DNA of 24,324 bases from DATAVB01 sp040414495 (GTDB lineage Bacteria; Actinomycetota; Actinomycetes; Mycobacteriales; QHCD01): positions 1 through 24,324 of the forward strand of contig JBEDUI010000228.1 in NCBI GenBank assembly GCA_040414495.1, given 5' to 3'. The notes under the pieces are model-generated. The model was not told the origin of the DNA and searched no databases. It saw only the letters and a program-made list of their open reading frames with translations. Positions within the stretch are counted from its first letter, which is position 1. Every line of letters begins with the position of its first letter. Position numbers and translations under genes: made by a program. Below are positions 14,077-20,547 of this stretch, one piece after another.

Positions 14077-14210
14077 CGTTGCCGCCTTTACCGAATTTCA
14101 ATGAATTCCCGTGGAAGTTGTCCGCAGACTACCGCGCCTCGTCCGCCGGTCCGACCCGCCATGCCGGGGACGGCCAAAAATTCTGGCACTATCCTGCCCC
14201 AACTTAGTGG

Positions 14211-14239
14211 TTGCTTCTGCGCATTTTGGAATCTACCGT
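14211..14239 (+). promoter_or_regulatory. Candidate promoter for the leader ORF and small membrane protein
   Basis: TTGCTT (14211-14216) and TACCGT (14234-14239) are separated by 17 nt, matching the housekeeping sigma pattern. This predicts a start near 14246, about 55 nt before the small ORF at 14302. Confidence 0.4.
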
Positions 14240-14301
14240 CGGAAATACCGGCTTCAGTGTTGTTCGCCAGCTTCAGCGGAACTTCACGGAAGGGGGGAAC
14301 A

Positions 14302-14367
14302 GTGATTGTTTCCCGACGTACCGGTGTCCTGATCCGAGGGCCGCCCAAGACAGGCGGTGATCGGTAG
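14302..14367 (+). CDS. Possible leader peptide (21 aa)
   Basis: GTG at 14302 is preceded by GGAAGGGGGGAACA, one of the strongest ribosome-binding sites in the window, and the frame closes with TAG at 14365-14367. The peptide starts MIVSRRTGVL and is basic. I recognise no known family. Its place between a promoter-like sequence and paired hairpins, 153 nt before the next gene, suggests a regulatory leader peptide or a small protein. It is too short for coding statistics. Confidence 0.35.
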   Translation: MIVSRRTGVLIRGPPKTGGDR

Positions 14368-14401
14368 AGCGCAGCGCCGCGACGTGGAGATCACCGGAAA
14401 T

Positions 14402-14437
14402 CGCGCATTGTGCGCGCATGCCCTGAGACATCTCAGG
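14402..14437 (+). promoter_or_regulatory. Paired hairpins in the leader of the small membrane protein gene
   Basis: CGCGCA-TTG-TGCGCG (14402-14416) and CCTGAGA-CA-TCTCAGG (14422-14437) are two adjacent perfect hairpins. A further CTCAGG at 14481-14486 could replace the right arm of the second. They lie downstream of the small ORF and upstream of the ATG at 14520, a layout compatible with attenuation. Confidence 0.35.
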
Positions 14438-14519
14438 AGTGCCGCAGACGAGACAGACCCTGTCGACCGCATCGCATCGCCTCAGGCGACGCGTGCAGAA
14501 CGGTCAAGGGAGAGATCTC

Positions 14520-14870
14520 ATGAGGAAGCTGGACCGTCCCCGGTGGATGGCGCGACGTCAGGTCTGGAGAATTCTGCTCCGGATTGGCGCACATTCCGCC
14601 GCGTTCCTCCCGGTCGTCCTGCTCGGGACGGCGACGCCGGCCATCGCGGCCGGCACTACGGTCGACCGGAGCACCGGATTATTCACAGCGGCAGCCGCCG
14701 TACTCGCCCTCATCATTTCGGCGGCGGCACTTGCCGTCTTCCGGGTCGTGGGCCGACTGATCGCCATCGCGCTGCGGGCATTGATGCTCTATACCGCGCT
14801 ACGGCTGTTGTTCTGGCTGTTCGTTGTGATTGCACTGGTCCTGATGGTGCGGGCCTATGCCCATCATTGA
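14520..14870 (+). CDS. Small membrane protein of unknown function
   Basis: The 116-residue product starts at ATG 14520 after AAGGGAGAG. The N-terminus is very basic (MRKLDRPRWMARRQVWR). A first hydrophobic segment near residues 22-43 ends in ATPAIAAG, which resembles a signal-peptidase site or a first membrane helix. Two further helices follow at about 54-75 and 85-110, the last rich in aromatic residues (LRLLFWLFVVIALVLMV). No catalytic motif or named family is recognised. It follows a long structured leader and is closed by a hairpin 31 nt after its stop. It most likely acts at the membrane; nothing more can be said. Confidence 0.7.
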   Translation: MRKLDRPRWMARRQVWRILLRIGAHSAAFLPVVLLGTATPAIAAGTTVDRSTGLFTAAAAVLALIISAAALAVFRVVGRLIAIALRALMLYTALRLLFWLFVVIALVLMVRAYAHH

Positions 14871-14900
14871 CTCAGTGACGAGGCCTTGCCGCTGAGTACG

Positions 14901-14928
14901 CGGCCACCGCCACCGCTGCCGGTGGCCG
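14901..14928. terminator. Hairpin between convergent genes
   Basis: CGGCCACCG (14901-14909) pairs with CGGTGGCCG (14920-14928) around a 10-nt loop. It lies 30 nt after the small membrane protein gene and before the end of the convergent flavin reductase gene. Confidence 0.6.
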
Positions 14929-15055
14929 ATCGCTCGCGGCGAGTGCAAGTCCCGTGGTGATCACGCAGAAATGGCTCGCCGGCACGGCGTGTCGCGGACC
15001 ATTTCCGCATGATCAACCGGGAAGACGGGCCGAGTGTCGAAGGCGGGGGCGCGTC

Positions 15056-15547
15056 TTAGCGCAGCGGGCGGTAGCCGCCGTTGTGGTGCACCAACGGCGA
15101 ACCCGCGGCGTGGTCGACCGCGACCGGTTCGCCCAAGACGATCACGTGGTCACCGGCCGGTACCCGGGCCACGGTCCGGCAGACCGCCCAGGCCAGCACG
15201 CCGCCCAGCAGCGGAATCCCGAACGGCCCCGGCCGCCATTGGGTCGGGGCGGCGAACCGGTCAACGCCCTGGCGGGCGAACCGCTCGGCCAGCGGCTCCT
15301 GGTCGTGCCCGAGCAGGTGGACCCCGAAGTGCTCGGCCCGCTCCATGACGGGCCAGCATGAGGCGGTGGTGGCAATACCGAACGAGAGCAGCGGCGGGTC
15401 GATCGAGACCGAGGCCAGCGACGTGGCGGTGAACCCCATCGGCCGCTCGCCCTGGACGGTGATGACCGCGGCGCTGGCGGCGTAACGGCGGAAGAATCGG
15501 CGTAGTAGCTCCGCTCCGGCGTCCTCGGACGCGGGCTGTGCGCTCAT
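15056..15547 (-). CDS. Flavin reductase-like (FMN-binding split barrel) protein
   Basis: The 163-residue protein belongs to the flavin reductase-like group (DIM6/NTAB; partner of two-component monooxygenases). Diagnostic blocks are FRRYAASAAVITVQ, PMGFTATSLASVSIDPPLLSFGI (flavin-contacting), FGVHLLGHDQEPLAERFA, the GDHVIVLGEPVAV strand and the terminal PLVHHNGGYRPL. Members reduce FMN or FAD with NAD(P)H and hand it to an oxygenase. ATG at 15547 follows GAGGGGGA. No oxygenase gene is next to it, so it may supply flavin to an enzyme encoded elsewhere or act alone. It is divergent from the NUDIX-proS operon, with 150 bp between. Confidence 0.92.
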   Translation of the reverse strand: MSAQPASEDAGAELLRRFFRRYAASAAVITVQGERPMGFTATSLASVSIDPPLLSFGIATTASCWPVMERAEHFGVHLLGHDQEPLAERFARQGVDRFAAPTQWRPGPFGIPLLGGVLAWAVCRTVARVPAGDHVIVLGEPVAVDHAAGSPLVHHNGGYRPLR

Positions 15548-15668
15548 TCGTCCCCCTCGGGTGGCTTTCCTGCCGACAACTGGTGGCTACGGACAGGAAT
15601 TCCCGCTCGACCCTACGCGGCCAGACGCCGATTGTCGGCCGATCCGTCCCGGTAGGGTCGGACCCGTC

Positions 15669-15701
15669 ATGGTTGCGAACTCACTCAGGCCGCCCGGATG
15701 A
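15669..15701 (+). other. Possible ten-codon upstream ORF overlapping the NUDIX start
   Basis: ATG at 15669 opens MVANSLRPPG and stops at TGA 15699-15701, overlapping the NUDIX ATG as ATGA. No good ribosome-binding site precedes it. It might couple translation into the NUDIX gene, which also lacks a strong site; chance is a fair alternative. Confidence 0.2.
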
Positions 15702-16204
15702 CCAGATTCTGCCCCCGTTGCGGTACGGCCCTGACCGCCGCGCCGCCGGTCGGCTGCGCTGGTTGCGGCTACGAGGTCTACGACAACGCCCGGCCGTGCG
15801 CCGGCGCGATTGTCGTCGAGGGCGGCCGGTTCCTGGCGATCCGGCGGGGTCGTGCCCCGGCCCTTGGCCAGTGGGATATCCCGGGCGGGTTCTGCGACGA
15901 GCGCGAGCATCCGGCCGCGGCCGCCATCCGGGAGGTACGCGAGGAGACCGGCCTGCCGGTCGAGCTCGGTCCGCTGGTCGGGCTGTACCTGGACGACTAC
16001 GTGTTCATGGGCGAGGTGATCGTCACGTTGAATACGTACTACCTGGCCCGACCCGCTGGCCCGGCCGGCCCGCCACCGGATGACGAAGCGTTGGAAATTG
16101 ACTGGCTGTCGTTGTCGGATCCGCCTACCTTGGCCTTTCCGCACGAGCAGGAGGCGGTTCGGGACGCTGCCCGTTTGCTTGATTCTCTGGGAGATTTCGC
16201 ATGA
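15698..16204 (+). CDS. NUDIX hydrolase with N-terminal zinc ribbon
   Basis: The 168-residue protein begins with a C4 zinc ribbon (CPRCG at 5-9 and CAGCG at 20-24). The NUDIX fold follows. Its Nudix box is complete: it begins GGFCDERE, has seven intervening residues, and ends REVREETGL, so the catalytic glutamates are all present. Zinc-ribbon NUDIX enzymes (NudC-related) hydrolyse NADH, ADP-ribose or similar nucleoside diphosphates; the substrate is not readable here. ATG 15698 has only a weak ribosome-binding site, but a ten-codon frame (15669-15701) ends on it with ATGA, which may help initiation. Its stop overlaps the proS start in the same way, so it is the first gene of a coupled operon. 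Confidence 0.93.
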   Translation: MTRFCPRCGTALTAAPPVGCAGCGYEVYDNARPCAGAIVVEGGRFLAIRRGRAPALGQWDIPGGFCDEREHPAAAAIREVREETGLPVELGPLVGLYLDDYVFMGEVIVTLNTYYLARPAGPAGPPPDDEALEIDWLSLSDPPTLAFPHEQEAVRDAARLLDSLGDFA

Positions 16205-17940
16205 TCACGAGGATGTCGACGCTGTTCCTGCGCACTCTTCGTGACGACCCTGCCGACGCGGAAAGCCCGGGCCACCGGCTGTTGGTGCGGGCCGGATATA
16301 TCCGCCGGGTCGCGCCGGGAATCTACAGCTGGTTGCCGCTGGGTTATCGGTTGCTGCGCGCGGTCGAATCGATCGTACGAACCGAGCTGGACGCGATCGG
16401 CTCGCAGGAGGTGCATTTTCCGGCGCTGGCGCCGGAAGAGTTGTACGCGACCAGCGGCCGACTGGATATGTACGGCGATCTGCTGTTCCGGCTCACCGAC
16501 CGTAAATCGGCCGGATATCTGTTGGCGCCGACCCACGAAGAGCTGTTCACCACGCTGGTAAAAGGCGAGCTGTCGTCCTATAAGGACTATCCGGTCTCGC
16601 TTTACCAGATCCAGACGAAATACCGGGACGAGGCGCGCCCGCGCGGCGGAATTCTGCGCGGCCGGGAATTCCTCATGAAGGACGGCTATTCCTTCGACCT
16701 CGACGCAGAAGGCCTGCAGCGCTCGTACGAGGCACATCGCGGGGCGTACCTGCGGATTTTCGACAAGCTCGGAATGCAGGTGCGGGTGGTGTCGGCGGTT
16801 TCCGGTGCGATGGGTGGCAGCAATTCGGAGGAATTCCTGGCGCCGTCGGAGGCTGGCGAGGACACGTTCGTCCACTGTGATCAGTGCGATTACGCGGCGA
16901 ATTCCGAGGCCGTGCAGATCGCATTGCCGGCCGCGCCGGCCAATGAACCACCACCGATGCGGGTCTTGGATACGCCGGATTCGCCGACGATCGACAGTCT
17001 GGTGGCCCGGCTGGCGCAATTGCATCCCGAATACAAGGTGGATGCCGCCGGCACGTTGAAGAACGTCGTGGTCGCGACCCGTGAGCCGGGCGCCAGCGAC
17101 TGGGAGCTGCTGGTGGTCGGCGTGCCGGGCGACCGGGAGGTCGACCTGCGCCGGTTGGCCGGTTCGCTCGATCCGGTCGAGGTGGCGCCGGCCGACGCTG
17201 AATTGCTGGCCACCCGGCCGGAACTGGTCAAGGGCTACATCGGGCCGCAAATCCTGGCCGAGGCCGGAATCCGTTACCTGGTCGACCCGCTGGTGGTACC
17301 CGGCAGCGCCTGGGTGACCGGCGCCAACGCGCCCGACCGGCACGCGGTGAACGTCGTCCGGGGCCGGGATTTCGAGCCGGCCGGCGAAATCGGTGCGGCC
17401 AGCCTGCGTGCGGGCGACCGGTGCGTGCGGTGCGGCGGCTCGCTGCGGGTGTCGCGGGGAATCGAGGTGGCGCACATCTTCGAGCTGGGCCAGCGGTATT
17501 CGGACGCGTTCGGGCTGGACGCGCTGGGCCCGGACGGCAAGCCGGTCCGGATCACGATGGGTTGTTACGGCCTGGGCATCAGCCGGGTCGTGGGGGCGCT
17601 GGCCGAGCAGTGTCACGACGAGCACGGCCTGCTCTGGCCGCGCGCGGTGGCGCCGGCCGACGTGCACCTGGTCATCGCCGGAAACGCCGATGCGGTAAGG
17701 GATGCGGCGCTGGCCGCGGCCGATCAACTGGCGGCGGCCGGTGCCGACGTACTGCTGGATGACCGGTCGGTGTCGGCCGGCGTGAAGTTCGCCGACGCCG
17801 AGCTGATCGGCGTGCCGACGACCGTGGTGTTCGGCCGCGGGGTGGCCCGCGGCGAGGTGGAGCTGCGGGACCGGGCCAGCGGAGTGCGCGAGGATATTCC
17901 GCTAGCTGACCTGATGGACCGATTCGAGGAGCGGGCATGA
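16201..17940 (+). CDS. proS: Prolyl-tRNA synthetase (bacterial type)
   Basis: The 579-residue class II synthetase attaches proline to tRNA-Pro. Motif 1 region (PGIYSWLPLGYRLL, 39-52), motif 2 (TKYRDEARPRGG then LRGREFLMKDGYSF, 139-165) and motif 3 (GCYGLGISRVVGA) are intact. Between them lies the bacterial editing (INS/YbaK-like) domain at about 250-395, with Lys287 in TLKNVVV at the place of the essential editing lysine. An anticodon-binding domain closes the protein (DVHLVIAGNAD, VLLDDRSVSAGVKFADAELIG). Length matches the family. Both ends overlap neighbours by ATGA (NUDIX upstream, nucleoside hydrolase downstream), so an essential enzyme is locked into an operon with two nucleotide-metabolism genes. 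Confidence 0.97.
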   Translation: MITRMSTLFLRTLRDDPADAESPGHRLLVRAGYIRRVAPGIYSWLPLGYRLLRAVESIVRTELDAIGSQEVHFPALAPEELYATSGRLDMYGDLLFRLTDRKSAGYLLAPTHEELFTTLVKGELSSYKDYPVSLYQIQTKYRDEARPRGGILRGREFLMKDGYSFDLDAEGLQRSYEAHRGAYLRIFDKLGMQVRVVSAVSGAMGGSNSEEFLAPSEAGEDTFVHCDQCDYAANSEAVQIALPAAPANEPPPMRVLDTPDSPTIDSLVARLAQLHPEYKVDAAGTLKNVVVATREPGASDWELLVVGVPGDREVDLRRLAGSLDPVEVAPADAELLATRPELVKGYIGPQILAEAGIRYLVDPLVVPGSAWVTGANAPDRHAVNVVRGRDFEPAGEIGAASLRAGDRCVRCGGSLRVSRGIEVAHIFELGQRYSDAFGLDALGPDGKPVRITMGCYGLGISRVVGALAEQCHDEHGLLWPRAVAPADVHLVIAGNADAVRDAALAAADQLAAAGADVLLDDRSVSAGVKFADAELIGVPTTVVFGRGVARGEVELRDRASGVREDIPLADLMDRFEERA

Positions 17941-18842
17941 GCGACTGGAATACCGACGAGCACCGGGTCGCGGCGCTGTCCCGACCCCGGAACGCACCGG
18001 TGCGGATGGTCCTGGACACCGATACGTACAACGAGATCGACGACCAGTTCGCGCTCACCCACGCGCTGCTCGCCCCCGACCTGGTCGACCTTGAGGCGGT
18101 GTACGCCGCACCGTTCCACAACGAACGCTCCACCGGCCCGGCCGAGGGAATGCGCAAGAGCCACGCGGAGATCCTGCGCGTGCTCGACCGGGTCGACGGG
18201 CCACGGCCGGCCGTATTTGAAGGAGCCACGGCCTGGTTCGCCGATTCGCCCGGGCTGACCGCCGCCTCCCGCGATTTGATCGAACGCGCCCGCCGCGGCG
18301 AGCTGCTCTACGTGGTGGCGATCGGCGCCATCACCAACATCGCGGCGGCGCTGACCGCCGCCCCGGATATCGCCGCCAACATCGTCCTCGTGTGGCTGGG
18401 CGGGCATGCCGGCAACTGGGCCGGCGACGTGGAATTCAACCTGCGCGGCGATATTCCGGCAGCCCGGGCCGTATTCGATTCGGGCGTACCGCTGATGGTG
18501 TTGCCGTGCCTGGGTGTCGCCGATCATCTGATCACGACCCGGCCGGAAATAGACCAGTACGTACGGCCCTGCGGTGAGCTCGGTGCTTTTCTGGCCCAGC
18601 GGTACGACGAGCACGTCGGTGATGCGGTCGGCCGCTCGAAGGTGCTGTGGGATATCGGCGCGACCGCGTGGGTGCTGGACCCGGCCTGGCTCAGGACCCG
18701 GCTGATCCCCGCGCCGCTGATCGGCCCGGACGGCAGCCAGGCCTACGAGCCGTCCCGGCACCTGATCGCGCAGGCGTATTCGGTTGATCGCGATGCGATC
18801 TATGCCGATCTGTTCACCCGGCTGGCCAAACACAGCCACTGA
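17937..18842 (+). CDS. Inosine-uridine-type nucleoside hydrolase
   Basis: The 301-residue enzyme resembles the calcium-dependent nucleoside N-ribohydrolases. The metal and ribose-binding motif appears as DTDTYNEIDDQFAL (Asp27, Asp29, Asp35, Asp36), two residues longer than the classic DTDPGxDD. Further family features are VAIGAITNIAAAL, the GGHAGNWAGDVEFN strand with the ribose-binding Asn, and DIGATAW, supplying a late Asp. It would cleave the N-glycosidic bond of nucleosides or a related ribosyl compound. The longer loop suggests a subfamily with different substrate preference. ATG 17937 overlaps the proS stop (ATGA). It is the last gene of the NUDIX-proS operon. Confidence 0.9.
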   Translation: MSDWNTDEHRVAALSRPRNAPVRMVLDTDTYNEIDDQFALTHALLAPDLVDLEAVYAAPFHNERSTGPAEGMRKSHAEILRVLDRVDGPRPAVFEGATAWFADSPGLTAASRDLIERARRGELLYVVAIGAITNIAAALTAAPDIAANIVLVWLGGHAGNWAGDVEFNLRGDIPAARAVFDSGVPLMVLPCLGVADHLITTRPEIDQYVRPCGELGAFLAQRYDEHVGDAVGRSKVLWDIGATAWVLDPAWLRTRLIPAPLIGPDGSQAYEPSRHLIAQAYSVDRDAIYADLFTRLAKHSH

Positions 18843-18928
18843 GCATTAGCGCTGGATATCAGGAGCCGGGGAGACGACAATAAGGCCACGTCCATCGCTC
18901 GTGATCGCACTGTCGAAGGATGAGGATC

Positions 18929-19132
18929 ATGAAGGCATCGGTCGGCGACCAGCTTGTCGTATTATCCGCCCAACTCGACCGCCCCGTCCGTGCCGGGGAA
19001 ATTGTGGAAATTCACGGACGCGATGGCGAACCCCCATTTCTGGTGAAATGGGAGGACAGCGAGCACACCACTCTGGTGTGTCCCGGACCGGATGCGCGGG
19101 TGCTGCCGCGCGAACAGATTTCGGCTGGATAA
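18929..19132 (+). CDS. DUF1918 domain protein
   Basis: The 67-residue protein starts MKASVGDQLVV after AAGGATGAGGA. The sequence GDQLVV, RAGEIVEIHGRDGEPPFLVKWEDSEHTTLVCPGPDARV is the DUF1918 pattern: a small all-beta SH3-like barrel ending in conserved PGPDA. The family is common in actinobacteria and of unknown function. An ATG three codons earlier (18920) is less well placed. It lies 86 bp after the nucleoside hydrolase and may have its own promoter; none is clear. Confidence 0.88.
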   Translation: MKASVGDQLVVLSAQLDRPVRAGEIVEIHGRDGEPPFLVKWEDSEHTTLVCPGPDARVLPREQISAG

Positions 19133-19195
19133 TCAGACGGCACGAATTTATGGGGAACAGCGGTTTTGGTGCAGCGCTGACCGCTAGGAGGCGGC

Positions 19196-19708
19196 ATGAG
19201 TGGCGGCCGATATCCCGGTGATTTCGAGCCGATGCCCTCGGCGCCCGAATCACGTCCCGTGCCGGCCGGCCCGCCGCCACCGAGCGTCGTGACGGCGGTG
19301 CGGCTGATGTTCGTACGCGCCGGCGTGGCCCTGATCGGCGCGATTGTCACGTTCTCGATGAAAACCCAGCTGCGCAACGCGATACGGGACGCCAACCCCA
19401 ATTCCAGCACGCACCGGATCAACATGCTCTATAACAGTGCGATCGCGGTCGGAATTGTCGTCGCGGGGATCTTCATCGTGCTCTACGTCCTGCTCGCGTT
19501 GCAGGTGCGCAAGGGCAAGAACTGGGCCCGGATCATCACCTGGATTCTGGCCGCATTGGGCGTGATCGACGCGATCGGCAGCCTGGCCCAGACCACGACG
19601 TCGGCCAGTCAGACGATCGCCATCATCGTCGGTGTTATCGACGTGGCGATCATCGTGATGCTGTCCCAGCGGCAGAGCAGTTTCTACTTCAACAAGCGCT
19701 TCCGCTGA
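19196..19708 (+). CDS. Four-helix membrane protein of unknown function
   Basis: The 170-residue protein has a Pro-rich cytoplasmic-type tail (residues 1-30, MSGGRYPGDFEPMPSAPESR). Four hydrophobic segments follow near 34-54, 79-101, 112-130 and 138-156, with LQVRKGKNWARIITWILAALG between helices 2 and 3. This layout is frequent in actinobacterial proteins of unknown function encoded near housekeeping genes. A very strong ribosome-binding site (TAGGAGGC) precedes ATG 19196. It converges on the ABC permease gene, with only eight bases between them; the weak hairpin there is AGGAC/GTCCT at 19719-19733. Confidence 0.8.
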   Translation: MSGGRYPGDFEPMPSAPESRPVPAGPPPPSVVTAVRLMFVRAGVALIGAIVTFSMKTQLRNAIRDANPNSSTHRINMLYNSAIAVGIVVAGIFIVLYVLLALQVRKGKNWARIITWILAALGVIDAIGSLAQTTTSASQTIAIIVGVIDVAIIVMLSQRQSSFYFNKRFR

Positions 19709-19716
19709 CTGACTAC

Positions 19717-20547
19717 TTAGGACAGAACGTCCTTCTTCCCGAAATGCCGGAACGCGGCCACGAAGAACACCGTCGCGTAAATCAGTGACACCACGCAGCC
19801 TTTGGCCATCGAGGTGTACGACGCCGGCACGCTGACCGCATCGATCCAGGAGAACTGGTAATGCGTCGGCAGCACCGAACGCCAACCGTGCAACGCGGTG
19901 ATCGAGTCCAGGATGTTGGAGACGATGACGATCGCGACCGCGCCGCCGACCGCACCCAATGGCGCGTCGGTCACAGTGGACAGCCAGAAAGCGACCCCGG
20001 CCACCAATAACAGCGTGACCGCGATATACCCGGTGGCCAGGGCCAGCCGGGCCACGCCCTCCCAGGCCGAATACGTATCGCCGTTCGGCGTTTTCGTCGG
20101 CGACCAGCCGTACACCGCCGTGCCCAACAGCAGCGCCACGGTCGGCAACGTGACCAGACCGATCAGGCTGTAACCGGCCGCGACGATGAGCTTCTGCCGC
20201 AGCAGCCGGGCGCGGGGAATCGGCGCGGCCAGTAGATAACGCAGGCTGCCCCAACTGGCTTCGCTGGAGACCGTGTCGCCGAAAAACAGCGCCACCACGA
20301 CGACGAGCAGAAAACCGGTCGAGGCGAACAACGTGAACATCGTGAAGTTCACGCCACCGGTTTTGGCCAGGTCGACGAACGTGTCGTTATTCGAACCGGA
20401 GCTGAGCGTGAACGCGCCGACCAGAATGAACGGCAGCAGCACCAGGAAACCGAGCATCAGCGCGGTACGGCGCCGCCGCAGTTGCCGGACGACCTCGACC
20501 CGCAGCGGCAGGCTGCGTCCGGGATCAAATGTCACGTGGTTCGTCAT
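19717..20547 (-). CDS. ABC-2-type transporter permease
   Basis: The 276-residue permease has a cytoplasmic N-terminus (RVEVVRQLRRRRTALML, typical of ABC-2 permeases) and about six membrane helices: about 30-48, 72-90, 120-142, 168-190, 198-215 and 250-268. The block SSEASWGSLRYLLAAPIPRARLLRQKLIVA is the conserved coupling region found in NatB/CcmB-like permeases. It is expected to pair as a homodimer with the ATPase domain of the adjacent fusion protein. ATG at 20547 overlaps that gene's stop (ATGA), so the two are translationally coupled. The exported or extruded substrate is unknown. Confidence 0.92.
   Translation of the reverse strand: MTNHVTFDPGRSLPLRVEVVRQLRRRRTALMLGFLVLLPFILVGAFTLSSGSNNDTFVDLAKTGGVNFTMFTLFASTGFLLVVVVALFFGDTVSSEASWGSLRYLLAAPIPRARLLRQKLIVAAGYSLIGLVTLPTVALLLGTAVYGWSPTKTPNGDTYSAWEGVARLALATGYIAVTLLLVAGVAFWLSTVTDAPLGAVGGAVAIVIVSNILDSITALHGWRSVLPTHYQFSWIDAVSVPASYTSMAKGCVVSLIYATVFFVAAFRHFGKKDVLS

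Larger units (their letters stand above)
14077..14519. other. 443-bp intergenic region with promoter, small ORF and hairpins
   Basis: This is the longest stretch without a clear gene. It contains a possible plus-strand promoter (14211-14239), a 21-codon ORF with a strong ribosome-binding site (14302-14367), and two tight hairpins (14402-14416 and 14422-14437). An extra CTCAGG at 14481-14486 could compete with the second hairpin. Local AT-rich stretches (14088-14108, 14177-14182 and 14221-14232) suggest regulatory rather than coding DNA. Confidence 0.5.

Noticed and set aside
16039..17727. Long minus-strand open frame opposite proS
   Set aside because: Its composition is Arg/His/Gln-rich with no motif, while the plus strand encodes a complete prolyl-tRNA synthetase.
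19719..19733. Terminator between the four-helix protein gene and the ABC permease gene
   Set aside because: AGGAC/GTCCT gives only a 5-bp stem, partly inside the permease coding end. It is too weak to list as a terminator.
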